Shown piece by piece: positions 35,479 through 44,750 of a DNA stretch of 64,000 nt. The position numbers and the translations under genes are program-made. Below the pieces are notes generated by a model. It made no database searches. It saw only the letters and a list, made by a program, of their open reading frames with translations, and was not told the origin of the DNA. Position 1 is the stretch's first letter. The number at the start of each line of letters is the position of its first letter. Source of the stretch: Sulfurimonas sp. (GTDB taxonomy: Bacteria > Campylobacterota > Campylobacteria > Campylobacterales > Sulfurimonadaceae); NCBI RefSeq assembly GCF_041583195.1, contig NZ_JBFHGL010000003.1:1-64000 (forward strand), read 5' to 3'.

Positions 35479-38400
35479 ATGAAGTTACTATTAAATATAT
35501 TCGGTTCCATGAAAACTATGGCAGTTTTGATGTTGATGTTTGCTTTTTCAATAGCTTATGCAACATTTATAGAAAATGATTACGGTACTATGACTGCTAA
35601 AGCTGACATATATAATGCACTATGGTTTGAAGTTCTTATGGGACTTTTAACAATAAATCTTATTATAAATATAGTAAGATTTAAAATGTTTAGCGTAAAG
35701 AAAGCTCCAATCTTTATATTTCACGTTGCTTTTTTAATTATTTTAATCGGTGCTGCTATTACTCGTTATATAGGTTATGAAGGCAGTATGCATATCCGTG
35801 AGAATGCAAGCGCAAATACAATGCTTAGTGCCGATACTTATTTTAGCATAAGTGCTTCATTAAATGGAAAAACACAAAGTACACAAGAGAGTATATACCT
35901 ATCAAAACGCTCACAAAATACATTAGATTCTAGTTTGAATATTGATGGAAAACAAGTAGATGTAAAACTTGTTAGATATATCCCAGATGTAGTTGAATCT
36001 TTGGAAGAGACAGAGGGTGGAATAGCTACCCTTGATATGATGGTAACATCTAATGGACAAGGTGAATCTGTAGTTTTACGAGATGGTGAATATTATGAAT
36101 CTCAAGATTATATTCTTAATTTTAATTCAAATACAAAGTTTGAAAACAAAGATATTTTCAATATATATATAAAAGATAAAAAACTATATCTGTCTCATAA
36201 AGTTGCTTTGAAAACATTAAGCATGGATACTCAGGAAAATGGAAAAATAGAGCCAAGCAAAGAGACATCTTTTAATACTAGAATGTTATATACTACAGAT
36301 AATGCAGGTTTTGTATTAAAGAAATTTTATCCATCAGCCAAGAAAAAACTTATCTCAAATCCTAATGCTTCGGCAATGGCACCAGGTGTAGATGCACTTA
36401 TTTTTAATGTAGACGTAGACGGAACTAGTGAAGAAGTTATGGTGTTTGGACAATCTGGTCGTCAAGCTAAAGAGACTCATAACGTTATTAACGGAGTAGA
36501 TGTTCATCTATCATACGGAGCTAAAAAACTTACTCTGCCTTTTTCAATCCACTTAAAAGATTTTCAATTGGATCGTTATCCAGGTTCTATGAGCCCATCT
36601 TCATATGCAAGTGAAGTAGTGCTTATTGATAAAGATGAAAATCTTGAGATGCCTTATAGAATATATATGAACAATATACTTGAACATCGCGGATTTAGAT
36701 TTTTCCAATCTTCATACGATCAAGACGAGATGGGGACAATTCTGTCTGTAAATAATGATCCTGGAACACTGCCGACATATATAGGTTATTTTTTATTGAC
36801 AGTAGGTATGGTGTGGTCTCTATTTTCAAGACAAAACAGATTTGCAGCTTTAGCTAAAAAGGCTAAAAAAGCTTCAAGTGCATCGGCACTTATACTAGCT
36901 GTAGGAATCGCTGCTAATTTAACTCCGTTGCAGGCAAATGTTTTGGCACCTGAGATAAAAACAATTGTCAGTTTTGATAAAAAACACTCTGAAGAGTTTG
37001 GTAAGTTGGTACTACAAGATGCAAGCGGTAGAATGAAGCCTGTAAACACACTTGCTACTGAGATACTTGCCAAAGTACACAGAAGTACAAATCTTAAAGT
37101 TGGAAACTACACTCTTACACCGACTCAAGTAGTACTTGGCATGATGATAAAGCCTGACGAATACAGAGATATAAAAATGATCCGTACAAAAAATAAAGAG
37201 ATCAATAAAATCCTATCTCTAAAAGAGGGTTCTAAATACGCATCTTTTTCACAATTTTTTATGGATCCTGAAAATATAAGAGGTTATAAGCTCTCTTCAT
37301 ACGTAGAGACTGCTATGAGAAAACAGCCAAAGCATAGAAATCAGTTTGATAAAGATATTTTAAAAGTTGATGAAAAAGTTAATATTACTTATTCAGTATA
37401 TACTGGTTCACTTTTAAAAATATGGCCTAAACCTAGTGATGTAAATAACAAATGGTTTGCTACTATAGATGCACTTCAAACTTTTGCATATGAAGATGCA
37501 ACAAAGCTAAGAAGCATTGCATTTGCTTATTTTTCAGCAGTAGATGAGGGTATTAAAACATCAAATTGGACTATGGCTGATGAAGCTCTTGCAAAAATAG
37601 CAGAGTATCAGCATTTTTACGGAAAAGAGATCTACCCTTCAGATAGTAAAATTAATGCGGAAGTTTTTTATAACAAAGCTAATATTTTTGAAAACCTGTA
37701 TCCATTTTATCTGCTGGTAGGTTTTATACTGTTGATATTTAGTTTTATTAAAATTTTAAAACCAAATTTTAAATTAGACATGTTTTCAAAAGCTACTCTT
37801 TGGTTACTAGTTCTTTTCTTTGTAGCGCATACTATCGGTTTGGCTCTTCGTTGGTATATATCAGGTCATGCTCCTTGGTCTGACGGATATGAATCGATGA
37901 TCTATATTGGTTGGGCTACTGTTCTTGCAGGGTTTATATTCTCAAAACGCTCACCGCTTACTATGGCGTCTACATCTATCCTTGCAGGGCTTATACTTTT
38001 TGTAGCTCATTTAAACTGGATGGATCCTCAAGTTACAAACTTGGTACCTGTACTTAAATCATACTGGTTAAGTATTCACGTTGCTGTAATTACTGCAAGT
38101 TACGGTTTCTTGGGACTTGGTGCTTTACTTGGATTTGTAGCTATTATTTTATTTATCGCTAAAACACAAAAAAATGACAAACATATATCTAACGCAATTA
38201 GAGAATTAAATGCTATTAATGAGATGAGTTTAATGATAGGTCTGGCTATGCTGACTATAGGTAACTTTTTAGGCGGTGTTTGGGCAAATGAGTCTTGGGG
38301 TCGTTACTGGGGCTGGGATCCAAAAGAGACTTGGGCACTTGTAACTATTTTAGTATATGCAGTTGTAGTTCACCTAAGATTTATTAAAGCGCTTTACAGT

Positions 38401-38598
38401 GATTTCAACTTTGCAGTAATATCTTTACTTAGTTATACAAGTGTTATAATGACTTACTTTGGAGTTAATTATTATCTTGCAGGGCTTCACTCATATGCTA
38501 AAGGGGATCCTGTGCCGATTCCTGATTTTGTACCTGTTACATATATAGTGATCGCTATAGTAATAGCATTTGCTTACAGAAACAGAAAATTAGCTTAA
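35479..38598 (+). CDS. ccsBA: Fused ResB-CcsA cytochrome c assembly protein
   Basis: 1039 residues, the system II cytochrome c synthetase in fused form as known from Helicobacter species. The N-terminal ResB/CcsB half has membrane helices near 5-25, 45-65, 75-95 and 435-455 and a large periplasmic domain between the third and fourth. The C-terminal CcsA half has multiple helices from about 745 and the heme-handling WWD motif WANESWGRYWGWDPKETWA near residue 935-953. The protein exports heme and ligates it to the CxxCH motif of apocytochromes in the periplasm. Length is usual for the fusion. A ribosome site AAGGG precedes ATG 35479. The ferrochelatase gene hemH two genes downstream fits a heme theme. 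Confidence 0.94.
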   Translation: MKLLLNIFGSMKTMAVLMLMFAFSIAYATFIENDYGTMTAKADIYNALWFEVLMGLLTINLIINIVRFKMFSVKKAPIFIFHVAFLIILIGAAITRYIGYEGSMHIRENASANTMLSADTYFSISASLNGKTQSTQESIYLSKRSQNTLDSSLNIDGKQVDVKLVRYIPDVVESLEETEGGIATLDMMVTSNGQGESVVLRDGEYYESQDYILNFNSNTKFENKDIFNIYIKDKKLYLSHKVALKTLSMDTQENGKIEPSKETSFNTRMLYTTDNAGFVLKKFYPSAKKKLISNPNASAMAPGVDALIFNVDVDGTSEEVMVFGQSGRQAKETHNVINGVDVHLSYGAKKLTLPFSIHLKDFQLDRYPGSMSPSSYASEVVLIDKDENLEMPYRIYMNNILEHRGFRFFQSSYDQDEMGTILSVNNDPGTLPTYIGYFLLTVGMVWSLFSRQNRFAALAKKAKKASSASALILAVGIAANLTPLQANVLAPEIKTIVSFDKKHSEEFGKLVLQDASGRMKPVNTLATEILAKVHRSTNLKVGNYTLTPTQVVLGMMIKPDEYRDIKMIRTKNKEINKILSLKEGSKYASFSQFFMDPENIRGYKLSSYVETAMRKQPKHRNQFDKDILKVDEKVNITYSVYTGSLLKIWPKPSDVNNKWFATIDALQTFAYEDATKLRSIAFAYFSAVDEGIKTSNWTMADEALAKIAEYQHFYGKEIYPSDSKINAEVFYNKANIFENLYPFYLLVGFILLIFSFIKILKPNFKLDMFSKATLWLLVLFFVAHTIGLALRWYISGHAPWSDGYESMIYIGWATVLAGFIFSKRSPLTMASTSILAGLILFVAHLNWMDPQVTNLVPVLKSYWLSIHVAVITASYGFLGLGALLGFVAIILFIAKTQKNDKHISNAIRELNAINEMSLMIGLAMLTIGNFLGGVWANESWGRYWGWDPKETWALVTILVYAVVVHLRFIKALYSDFNFAVISLLSYTSVIMTYFGVNYYLAGLHSYAKGDPVPIPDFVPVTYIVIAIVIAFAYRNRKLA

Positions 38599-38608
38599 AG
38601 AAGTAGAT

Positions 38609-39313
38609 ATGAGTTTTACAGGATTTGCAGAAGGTGCTTTGCCTTTTTTAGAATCTATTCGTAAAAACAATAATAAAGAATGGTTTGAAGCTCATAAAAA
38701 AGAGTATCAAGAACTTATTTTAAACCCGTCTCGACTTTTTGTAGAAGAGATGGGTGATCATCTAATGGCGCTTGAGCCAACTATCAATTATGAACCTAAA
38801 ATCAATAAATCTCTTTTTCGCATATATCGTGATATCCGCCGCATGGGTGCAAATAAACTTCCGATCAAACACAGAATAGGTTTCATATTTTGGCAAGGCA
38901 ACGCTAAAAGGCTTCAAAGCTCAGGATTTTATATGCATTTTAGCCCTGATGAGTTGTTTGTAGCCGTAGGTGTAAGATGGTTTGAAAAACCTATGCTTGA
39001 TGCTTATAGAGGTTATATTAAAGATGATCATAAAAGGAACGAGTTAAAAGCGATTTTAGATAAAATAACTGCATCAGGATACAAAGTTATAGATAAAGGG
39101 TATAAACGACTTCCACGCGGTTTTGACAAGGATATGAGTAATGTGGATTTATCTTTGTATAAAGGTATGGCTACATATACGACACTGGATCCTAAGCTGA
39201 TCACTAATGGTGAAAAACTTATAGATAAGCTTTATAAAATATATGAAGATATGCTACCATTACAACAGTTTATGTATGATGTAAGTCTGCATGTAAAAGA
39301 GGAACAAGATTGA
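38609..39313 (+). CDS. DUF2461 (TIGR02453) family protein
   Basis: 234 residues, soluble. The family signature is clear: FTGFAEGALPFLESIRKNNNKEWFEAHKKEY at the N-terminus (residues 3-33), then INKSLFRIYRDIRRMGANKLPIKHRIG and GFYMHFSPDELFVAVG. Members are widespread and uncharacterised; no catalytic mechanism is established. It is 10 bp after ccsBA and overlaps hemH by 4 bp, so it is in the same operon. Function stays open. Confidence 0.85.
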   Translation: MSFTGFAEGALPFLESIRKNNNKEWFEAHKKEYQELILNPSRLFVEEMGDHLMALEPTINYEPKINKSLFRIYRDIRRMGANKLPIKHRIGFIFWQGNAKRLQSSGFYMHFSPDELFVAVGVRWFEKPMLDAYRGYIKDDHKRNELKAILDKITASGYKVIDKGYKRLPRGFDKDMSNVDLSLYKGMATYTTLDPKLITNGEKLIDKLYKIYEDMLPLQQFMYDVSLHVKEEQD

Positions 39314-40260
39314 AAAAAGAAGCAATAATACTTTTAAATATGGGTGGACCAAACAACCTAGAAGAGGTTGAAGTATTTTTAACAAATATGTTTAACGATA
39401 AAAATATCATTACTGTTAAAAGCTCACTTTTAAGAAAGTTTATAGCTACAATGATAACTTTTACAAGAACAGAATCTTCTCAGGAGATCTATGAGCAGCT
39501 AGGTGGAAAATCTCCAATCGTAGGGCACACATGTAATCTTGTAAAAAAGCTTCAAGATAAAGTCGGAGATAGTGTTATAGTTGATTTTGTAATGCGTTAT
39601 ACGCCGCCTTTTGCTTCGGAAGTTATAGAGCGTTTAAATAAAGAAGATGTTGACAAAATATATCTAATACCTTTATACCCGCAGTTTTCTACTACTACAA
39701 CAAAATCATCACTAGAAGATTTTGAAGAGCAGTATCATCTATTAGGCGGTGATGCACTGCTAACAGAGATAAAACATTTTTTCAAAAATGAAAAATACAA
39801 CCAAGCTATTTTAGAGAATATAGAAGATGTTTTGGATGGTGAAAAGTATAGTGAATATGAACTCATATTCTCAGCACACGGTCTTCCTCAAAAGATAGTG
39901 GACAGAGGTGATGTATATCAAAAGCATGTAGTTAGACATGTAGATATTTTAAAAGATATGATGGCTAAAAAAGGTATGGAATTCTCATCAGTACATATAG
40001 CATATCAGTCAAAAGTGGGACCAATGCAGTGGCTTACACCATCGTTAGATGAAAAGTTGCAAGAGCTTAAAGGTAAAAAGGTTGTTATCTTTCCTATAGC
40101 TTTTACTATAGATAATTCTGAGACAGACTATGAACTGGAGATCGAATATAAAGAGATAGCTGATGAGATTGGTTTAGCTGATTATAGGGTTGCTAGATGC
40201 CCTAATGATTCTGACTTGTTTGTAGAAGCTCTGCAAGAGATATACAATAAAATGAGATAG
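39310..40260 (+). CDS. hemH: Ferrochelatase
   Basis: 316 residues. Ferrochelatase inserts ferrous iron into protoporphyrin IX, the last step of protoheme synthesis. Motifs seen are LLNMGGPNNLEEVEVFL at the N-terminus, ELIFSAHGLPQKIVDRGD with the metal-site His, and FTIDNSETDYELEIEYKE with the conserved Glu. Length is typical for bacterial, membrane-associated or soluble forms. The TTG start overlaps the DUF2461 stop (TTGA) and has GAGG about 8 nt upstream. The HAD phosphatase gene follows after 2 bp. Confidence 0.95.
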   Translation: MKKEAIILLNMGGPNNLEEVEVFLTNMFNDKNIITVKSSLLRKFIATMITFTRTESSQEIYEQLGGKSPIVGHTCNLVKKLQDKVGDSVIVDFVMRYTPPFASEVIERLNKEDVDKIYLIPLYPQFSTTTTKSSLEDFEEQYHLLGGDALLTEIKHFFKNEKYNQAILENIEDVLDGEKYSEYELIFSAHGLPQKIVDRGDVYQKHVVRHVDILKDMMAKKGMEFSSVHIAYQSKVGPMQWLTPSLDEKLQELKGKKVVIFPIAFTIDNSETDYELEIEYKEIADEIGLADYRVARCPNDSDLFVEALQEIYNKMR

Positions 40261-40262
40261 TT

Positions 40263-40892
40263 ATGCGTGTAGTTATATTTGATATGGACGGCACACTGCT
40301 TGATTCTCAAAAAGATATAACTATTTCCGTAAATCATGTGAGAAAAACTCACTACAGCCTTGAGCCGTTAAGTGAAAAATTTATCGTAGATGCGATCAAT
40401 ATGGAAGTCAGAAATCTTCCGTATCTTTTTTATCAAACTGAGATATACGAAGATAGTGCTAGAGATATATTTGAAGAGCATTATTATGAACAATGTGTAA
40501 AGAATCCTTACCTTTATGATGGTATAAAGGAAACTCTAGAAGCTTTAATAAACAATGGCATAAAAATATCAGTAGCTACAAATGCACCAACAAAGTTTGC
40601 AAAAAGAATGCTTGAGTACTTGGATGTAGCACACCTTTTTGATGTAATAATAGGTGCAGATAAAGTAAAACATTCAAAACCAAGTCCTGAGATGCTTCAT
40701 CATATACTTGAACACTATAATTACGAACATGACAAGCATAGAGCATGGATGATCGGTGATAACTCTAAAGATATGTTGAGTGCAAAAAATGCAGGTATAA
40801 ACTCTATTTTCGCTACATGGGGATTTACACCGCAGTCCGATCACGAGATAGTTATAAAAAATCCCAAGGAAATTTTAGATATAATAATTTAA
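40263..40892 (+). CDS. HAD-superfamily hydrolase, phosphoglycolate phosphatase-like
   Basis: 209 residues. All four HAD motifs are visible: FDMDGTLLDSQ (nucleophile Asp and acid/base Asp), SVATNAPTKFAKRM, KHSKPSPEML with the Lys, and MIGDNSKDMLSAKNAG with the magnesium-binding Asp. The cap domain between motifs I and II places it with the Gph/beta-phosphoglucomutase-like subfamily. A small phosphate ester is the likely substrate, but which one cannot be read. Two bases separate it from hemH. Confidence 0.87.
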   Translation: MRVVIFDMDGTLLDSQKDITISVNHVRKTHYSLEPLSEKFIVDAINMEVRNLPYLFYQTEIYEDSARDIFEEHYYEQCVKNPYLYDGIKETLEALINNGIKISVATNAPTKFAKRMLEYLDVAHLFDVIIGADKVKHSKPSPEMLHHILEHYNYEHDKHRAWMIGDNSKDMLSAKNAGINSIFATWGFTPQSDHEIVIKNPKEILDIII

Positions 40893-40905
40893 AATAATTT
40901 TTAAA

Positions 40906-42159
40906 ATGGGGCTTTTGGTGTTTAGTATTGATATTATTATATCTTTTGTTATTATGGGTATTCTTTTTTTAAGACAAATATCAATCCTAAAACAACCGAC
41001 AAAAATCAATTATGCTCCTTTAATGATTGGTATTGGTGCTATTAGTAGTGTAGTACACTTTATAACACACCCTGAATATCAAGACTTAATTCTTCTATTA
41101 CGAGAATCATCATTTGCACTTTTAACATCGCTTATTCTTTACGTTTTAATGAATATCATGCACCAGACAGTAGAGTCTGAACAAAAAAAGAAACAGTATG
41201 AATTTACACAAGCTTTGATTGATCAGATCACACAACTTAAAAAATACACATCAGAACTTGAGATTAAAATGAGCGAGTCTCAACAATCTGATTTGGCAGC
41301 AAGAGAAGAGGTTAGAAACAAGTTTAAAGAGGATATAAAATCACTCGATACTATAAAATCTAACCAGAATAAATTTATAGATATGTTTGAAGAGATGAAA
41401 GTTTTAAACAAAGGTGTTGAAAAAGCTTTTAAAGATTTTATAGACACACAAATGCCATCATTAGACAAGCTTCTACATAAACATATTGAGATGACGCGTA
41501 TTTCAGAACAAGACCATTATAATAAACTGCAGGCATTGCTAAAAGACGTAGCTGAGAGTAAAGTGGATCTTTCAAAGGACTTAGAAGAAGTAAAACTAAG
41601 TATGGTTAAAGTGCAAAATATCTCTAAAAATATTTCTGATTCAATAATCAATGCAACTATATCTAAGATAGCCCTGATCTCAAAAGCTTATGAAGATCAG
41701 TTAAAACATCTAAAGTCTCACAGTGAGGGTTTAGATACAGCTTTATATGAGAGTGAGAACAAAATATCAAATATATCAAAAGACTCACAAATGTTGTTGA
41801 CGCAGATGTCACTTTCATCTAAAAAAATGAGTGAGATACAGGAACAAAGCTCTATAGTGAATGAGATATATTTAAAATTAAAATCATTAATGAATGAGAT
41901 AGATGAAGTAAAATCAGACTATGTAAAATCACAATCTCAATTAAGTTTAATATCTCATGAACTAAGACAATCTCAAGATGAAGATATACATAACATAAAA
42001 GAGCAGATAGAAGATCTTATTACAGAGCTAACGGAAAAAATAGACGGCTCTTTAGATAAACTTCATAAACACTACCATATAGCCAGTGAAGATCTTTCAC
42101 AAAGTGTACAGATGCTGGCAAAAAGAGCACAGATGCAAAAAGGTTACGGTGATAACTAA
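40906..42159 (+). CDS. Membrane-anchored coiled-coil protein of unknown function
   Basis: 417 residues. Three membrane helices within the first 90 residues (about 4-22, 36-52 and 62-85) are followed by about 320 cytoplasmic residues of nearly continuous coiled coil rich in Lys, Glu, Ser and Gln, with no enzymatic motif. The organisation recalls chemoreceptor-like or chromosome-tethering rods, but the conserved chemoreceptor tip is absent. The start is uncertain: GGGG at 40908-40911 lies 6 nt before a GTG at 40918 in the same frame, so the true start may be there. The stop overlaps the next gene, a PAS-GGDEF-EAL protein, by one base, so they are probably translated together and may interact. 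Confidence 0.75.
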   Translation: MGLLVFSIDIIISFVIMGILFLRQISILKQPTKINYAPLMIGIGAISSVVHFITHPEYQDLILLLRESSFALLTSLILYVLMNIMHQTVESEQKKKQYEFTQALIDQITQLKKYTSELEIKMSESQQSDLAAREEVRNKFKEDIKSLDTIKSNQNKFIDMFEEMKVLNKGVEKAFKDFIDTQMPSLDKLLHKHIEMTRISEQDHYNKLQALLKDVAESKVDLSKDLEEVKLSMVKVQNISKNISDSIINATISKIALISKAYEDQLKHLKSHSEGLDTALYESENKISNISKDSQMLLTQMSLSSKKMSEIQEQSSIVNEIYLKLKSLMNEIDEVKSDYVKSQSQLSLISHELRQSQDEDIHNIKEQIEDLITELTEKIDGSLDKLHKHYHIASEDLSQSVQMLAKRAQMQKGYGDN

Positions 42160-44741
42160 TGATGCGCAGATTTACAGGAACGAAATTTAAACTATTATTA
42201 TTTATGTCAATAGCATTATTTATTTTGATGCTTATAACACTTATAAATATATATATGAATGAAAATAGTGACCTTATAAGAGAAGAAAAAATTTATAGAG
42301 AAAAAACTATAACTGCTTATAAGAATACTATAGAAAATATTGAAATACTTTACAAAAGTCGCTTAGAGGGTATTGTAAACTCTCCTCATATTTTAGAAGC
42401 CGTAAAAAATAAAGACAGAAAAAAACTTTATAAACTTGTAAAAGAGAGATGGGATTTATTAAAAAAAGAGAATGAAAGTGTAGCAATTATGCATTTTCAT
42501 AAGCCTGATGGTTATACTCTTTTAAGAATGCATAATCCAAGTTTATATGATGATAATATAGCTGCAAAAAGAGAGATGTGCAGATATATGCACGAAAATA
42601 AAAAACCTATTTCTGCGTATGAAGCAGGTATACATCTCTTAGGTCACAGAATAATGATTCCTATCTTTTATTCTAGTGAATATATAGGGGCGGTGGAGAT
42701 TGGTATTAAACCAAATTACATTTTAAATAAAATGAAAAAAAATTATAATGTATCTGGAATTATTTTTGCCAAAGAGGAAGAGATCCTTAACAAAAAATAT
42801 GCGGCAAAAGGTAATTTACTTATAGGTCGCTACAGGTTAAATACAAGTACTTTAGACGATAAAGAACTTATACAACATTTACCAAAAGATTATAAGTTAG
42901 AAACTGATACCAGAATAGAAAGAGATGGAAAAATTTTTGACATATACCTTTTTGATCATAAAGATTTTAAAGGCGATGTAAGTGCGAAGGTACTTATATT
43001 TAATGACGTAACATTTTTAACACAACACTTTCAAACTACAATTTTAAAAGTCATATTGTTGTTAGTGAGCATATATATAGTTGCTGTTTTAATTGTGAAA
43101 TACGGATTTGAAAAAATTTTAAATAAGATGGATAAAACAAATAAAGAACTGCAAAATAATTTTGCTGTTCTAAAAAGCCATCAAAACGCAATGGATGAGT
43201 CAAGTATAGTTTCAAAATCAGATCTTAGCGGAAGAATAACTTATGTCAATGACAAGTTTTGCGAGATAACAGGTTTTACAAGAGAAGAGATTATAGGAAA
43301 ACCTCACAGTATAGTAAGACATCCTGATAATCCAAAAGAGTTATTTAGAGATTTATGGACAACTATCAAGTCAAAAAAAACTTGGAAAGGCATTTTAAAA
43401 AATAGAGCTAAAAATGGGGACTATTGGGTAGATATATCGATTTTACCAATACTAGACGATGATGGAAGTATTGTTGAATATATAGCTGTAAGACATGATA
43501 TTACTCAGATGGTATTACAACAAAAAAAGCTTGATAATATAGCAAATACGGATTCTCTGACAGGACTAGGTAGCAGATATAAACTTATACAAGATCTTAA
43601 TGATTCTAAAAAACCTGCTTTAGCTATACTAAATGTAGATTCTTTTTCAGAAGTTAATGATTTTTACGGGCATGAAAAAGGTGATTATGTAATTATTCAA
43701 CTGTCTAGTTTATTGAACTCTATTGTTGAAAATACAGACTTTTTAGTATATCATCTACAAGGTGATGAGTTCGTTATATTCTCAAAATATACTGATAGAA
43801 AAACATTTATTGAGAATGTGTCAGATATAGCCAAAAAAATATCAAAAAATCCTGTAGTTATAGATGAAGAAGAGTTATATCTAAACCTGAGTACGGCAAT
43901 CTCATTTGAAGATAAACAAAAAATTCTATCAACGGCAGATATGGCCCTTAAAGTAGCTAAAAAAAAGAATAAAAGCTTTGTTGTTTATAATGACGATATC
44001 TCTTTAAACGATGAGTATAAAAATAACATAAACTGGACTAAAAAGATAAAAAAAGCGATAGAGACTGATAATATAGTCCCTGTATTTCAGCCTATTGTTA
44101 ACAATGAAACAGGTGAATATGAAAAATATGAATCTCTTGTAAGACTTAAAGATGAAGAAGGCAAACTTATATCACCGTTTTTCTTCCTTGAGATATCTAA
44201 AAAAACAAAACATTATAATAAAATCACTCAAATTATGATCCAAAAAAGTTTTGATAAGTTTAAAGATGAAAACCATGAATTTTCTATCAACCTTACAATA
44301 GAAGATATCTTAGATCAGCAGATCAACGATTATATTATCAATATGTTAGAGAGATATAAGATAGGTAAACGTGTTGTATTTGAGATTGTAGAATCAGAAT
44401 CAATTGAAAAGTTTGAACAGGTTCACAGTTTTATCGAGAGGGTAAAATCTTATAACTGTAAAATAGCTATAGATGACTTTGGTACAGGGTATAGTAATTT
44501 TGAATATCTCTTAAAACTAAACGCGGACTATATTAAAATAGACGGCTCAATGATTAAAGATATTGATAAATCTAAAGAAGCAGAGATAGTAGTGTCTACT
44601 ATTGTAGGTTTTGCCAAAAAAATGGGAATAAAAACTATAGCTGAGTTTGTTGAGAATGAGTCTATTTTAAATAAAGTAAAAGAGATGGGAATCGATTACT
44701 CTCAAGGTTATCATTTTAGCGCTCCCAAATTAGATATCTAG
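42159..44741 (+). CDS. Periplasmic sensor-PAS-GGDEF-EAL protein with degenerate GGDEF
   Basis: 860 residues. A membrane helix (about 12-32), a Cache-like periplasmic domain (about 45-285; MHFHKPDGYTLLRMHNP), a second helix (about 290-312), an Aer-type PAS (about 345-450), GGDEF (about 460-610) and EAL (about 625-860). The GGDEF signature reads QGDEF, so cyclase activity is doubtful. In the EAL domain the signature is ESL, while DDFGTGYSNF, DYIKIDGSM and TIAEFVE are kept, so phosphodiesterase activity or c-di-GMP binding is possible. The protein resembles the island GGDEF-EAL proteins only at family level. Two ATG codons open the frame, the first sharing a base with the stop of the coiled-coil gene. 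Confidence 0.9.
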   Translation: MMRRFTGTKFKLLLFMSIALFILMLITLINIYMNENSDLIREEKIYREKTITAYKNTIENIEILYKSRLEGIVNSPHILEAVKNKDRKKLYKLVKERWDLLKKENESVAIMHFHKPDGYTLLRMHNPSLYDDNIAAKREMCRYMHENKKPISAYEAGIHLLGHRIMIPIFYSSEYIGAVEIGIKPNYILNKMKKNYNVSGIIFAKEEEILNKKYAAKGNLLIGRYRLNTSTLDDKELIQHLPKDYKLETDTRIERDGKIFDIYLFDHKDFKGDVSAKVLIFNDVTFLTQHFQTTILKVILLLVSIYIVAVLIVKYGFEKILNKMDKTNKELQNNFAVLKSHQNAMDESSIVSKSDLSGRITYVNDKFCEITGFTREEIIGKPHSIVRHPDNPKELFRDLWTTIKSKKTWKGILKNRAKNGDYWVDISILPILDDDGSIVEYIAVRHDITQMVLQQKKLDNIANTDSLTGLGSRYKLIQDLNDSKKPALAILNVDSFSEVNDFYGHEKGDYVIIQLSSLLNSIVENTDFLVYHLQGDEFVIFSKYTDRKTFIENVSDIAKKISKNPVVIDEEELYLNLSTAISFEDKQKILSTADMALKVAKKKNKSFVVYNDDISLNDEYKNNINWTKKIKKAIETDNIVPVFQPIVNNETGEYEKYESLVRLKDEEGKLISPFFFLEISKKTKHYNKITQIMIQKSFDKFKDENHEFSINLTIEDILDQQINDYIINMLERYKIGKRVVFEIVESESIEKFEQVHSFIERVKSYNCKIAIDDFGTGYSNFEYLLKLNADYIKIDGSMIKDIDKSKEAEIVVSTIVGFAKKMGIKTIAEFVENESILNKVKEMGIDYSQGYHFSAPKLDI

Positions 44742-44750
44742 ATATATTAG

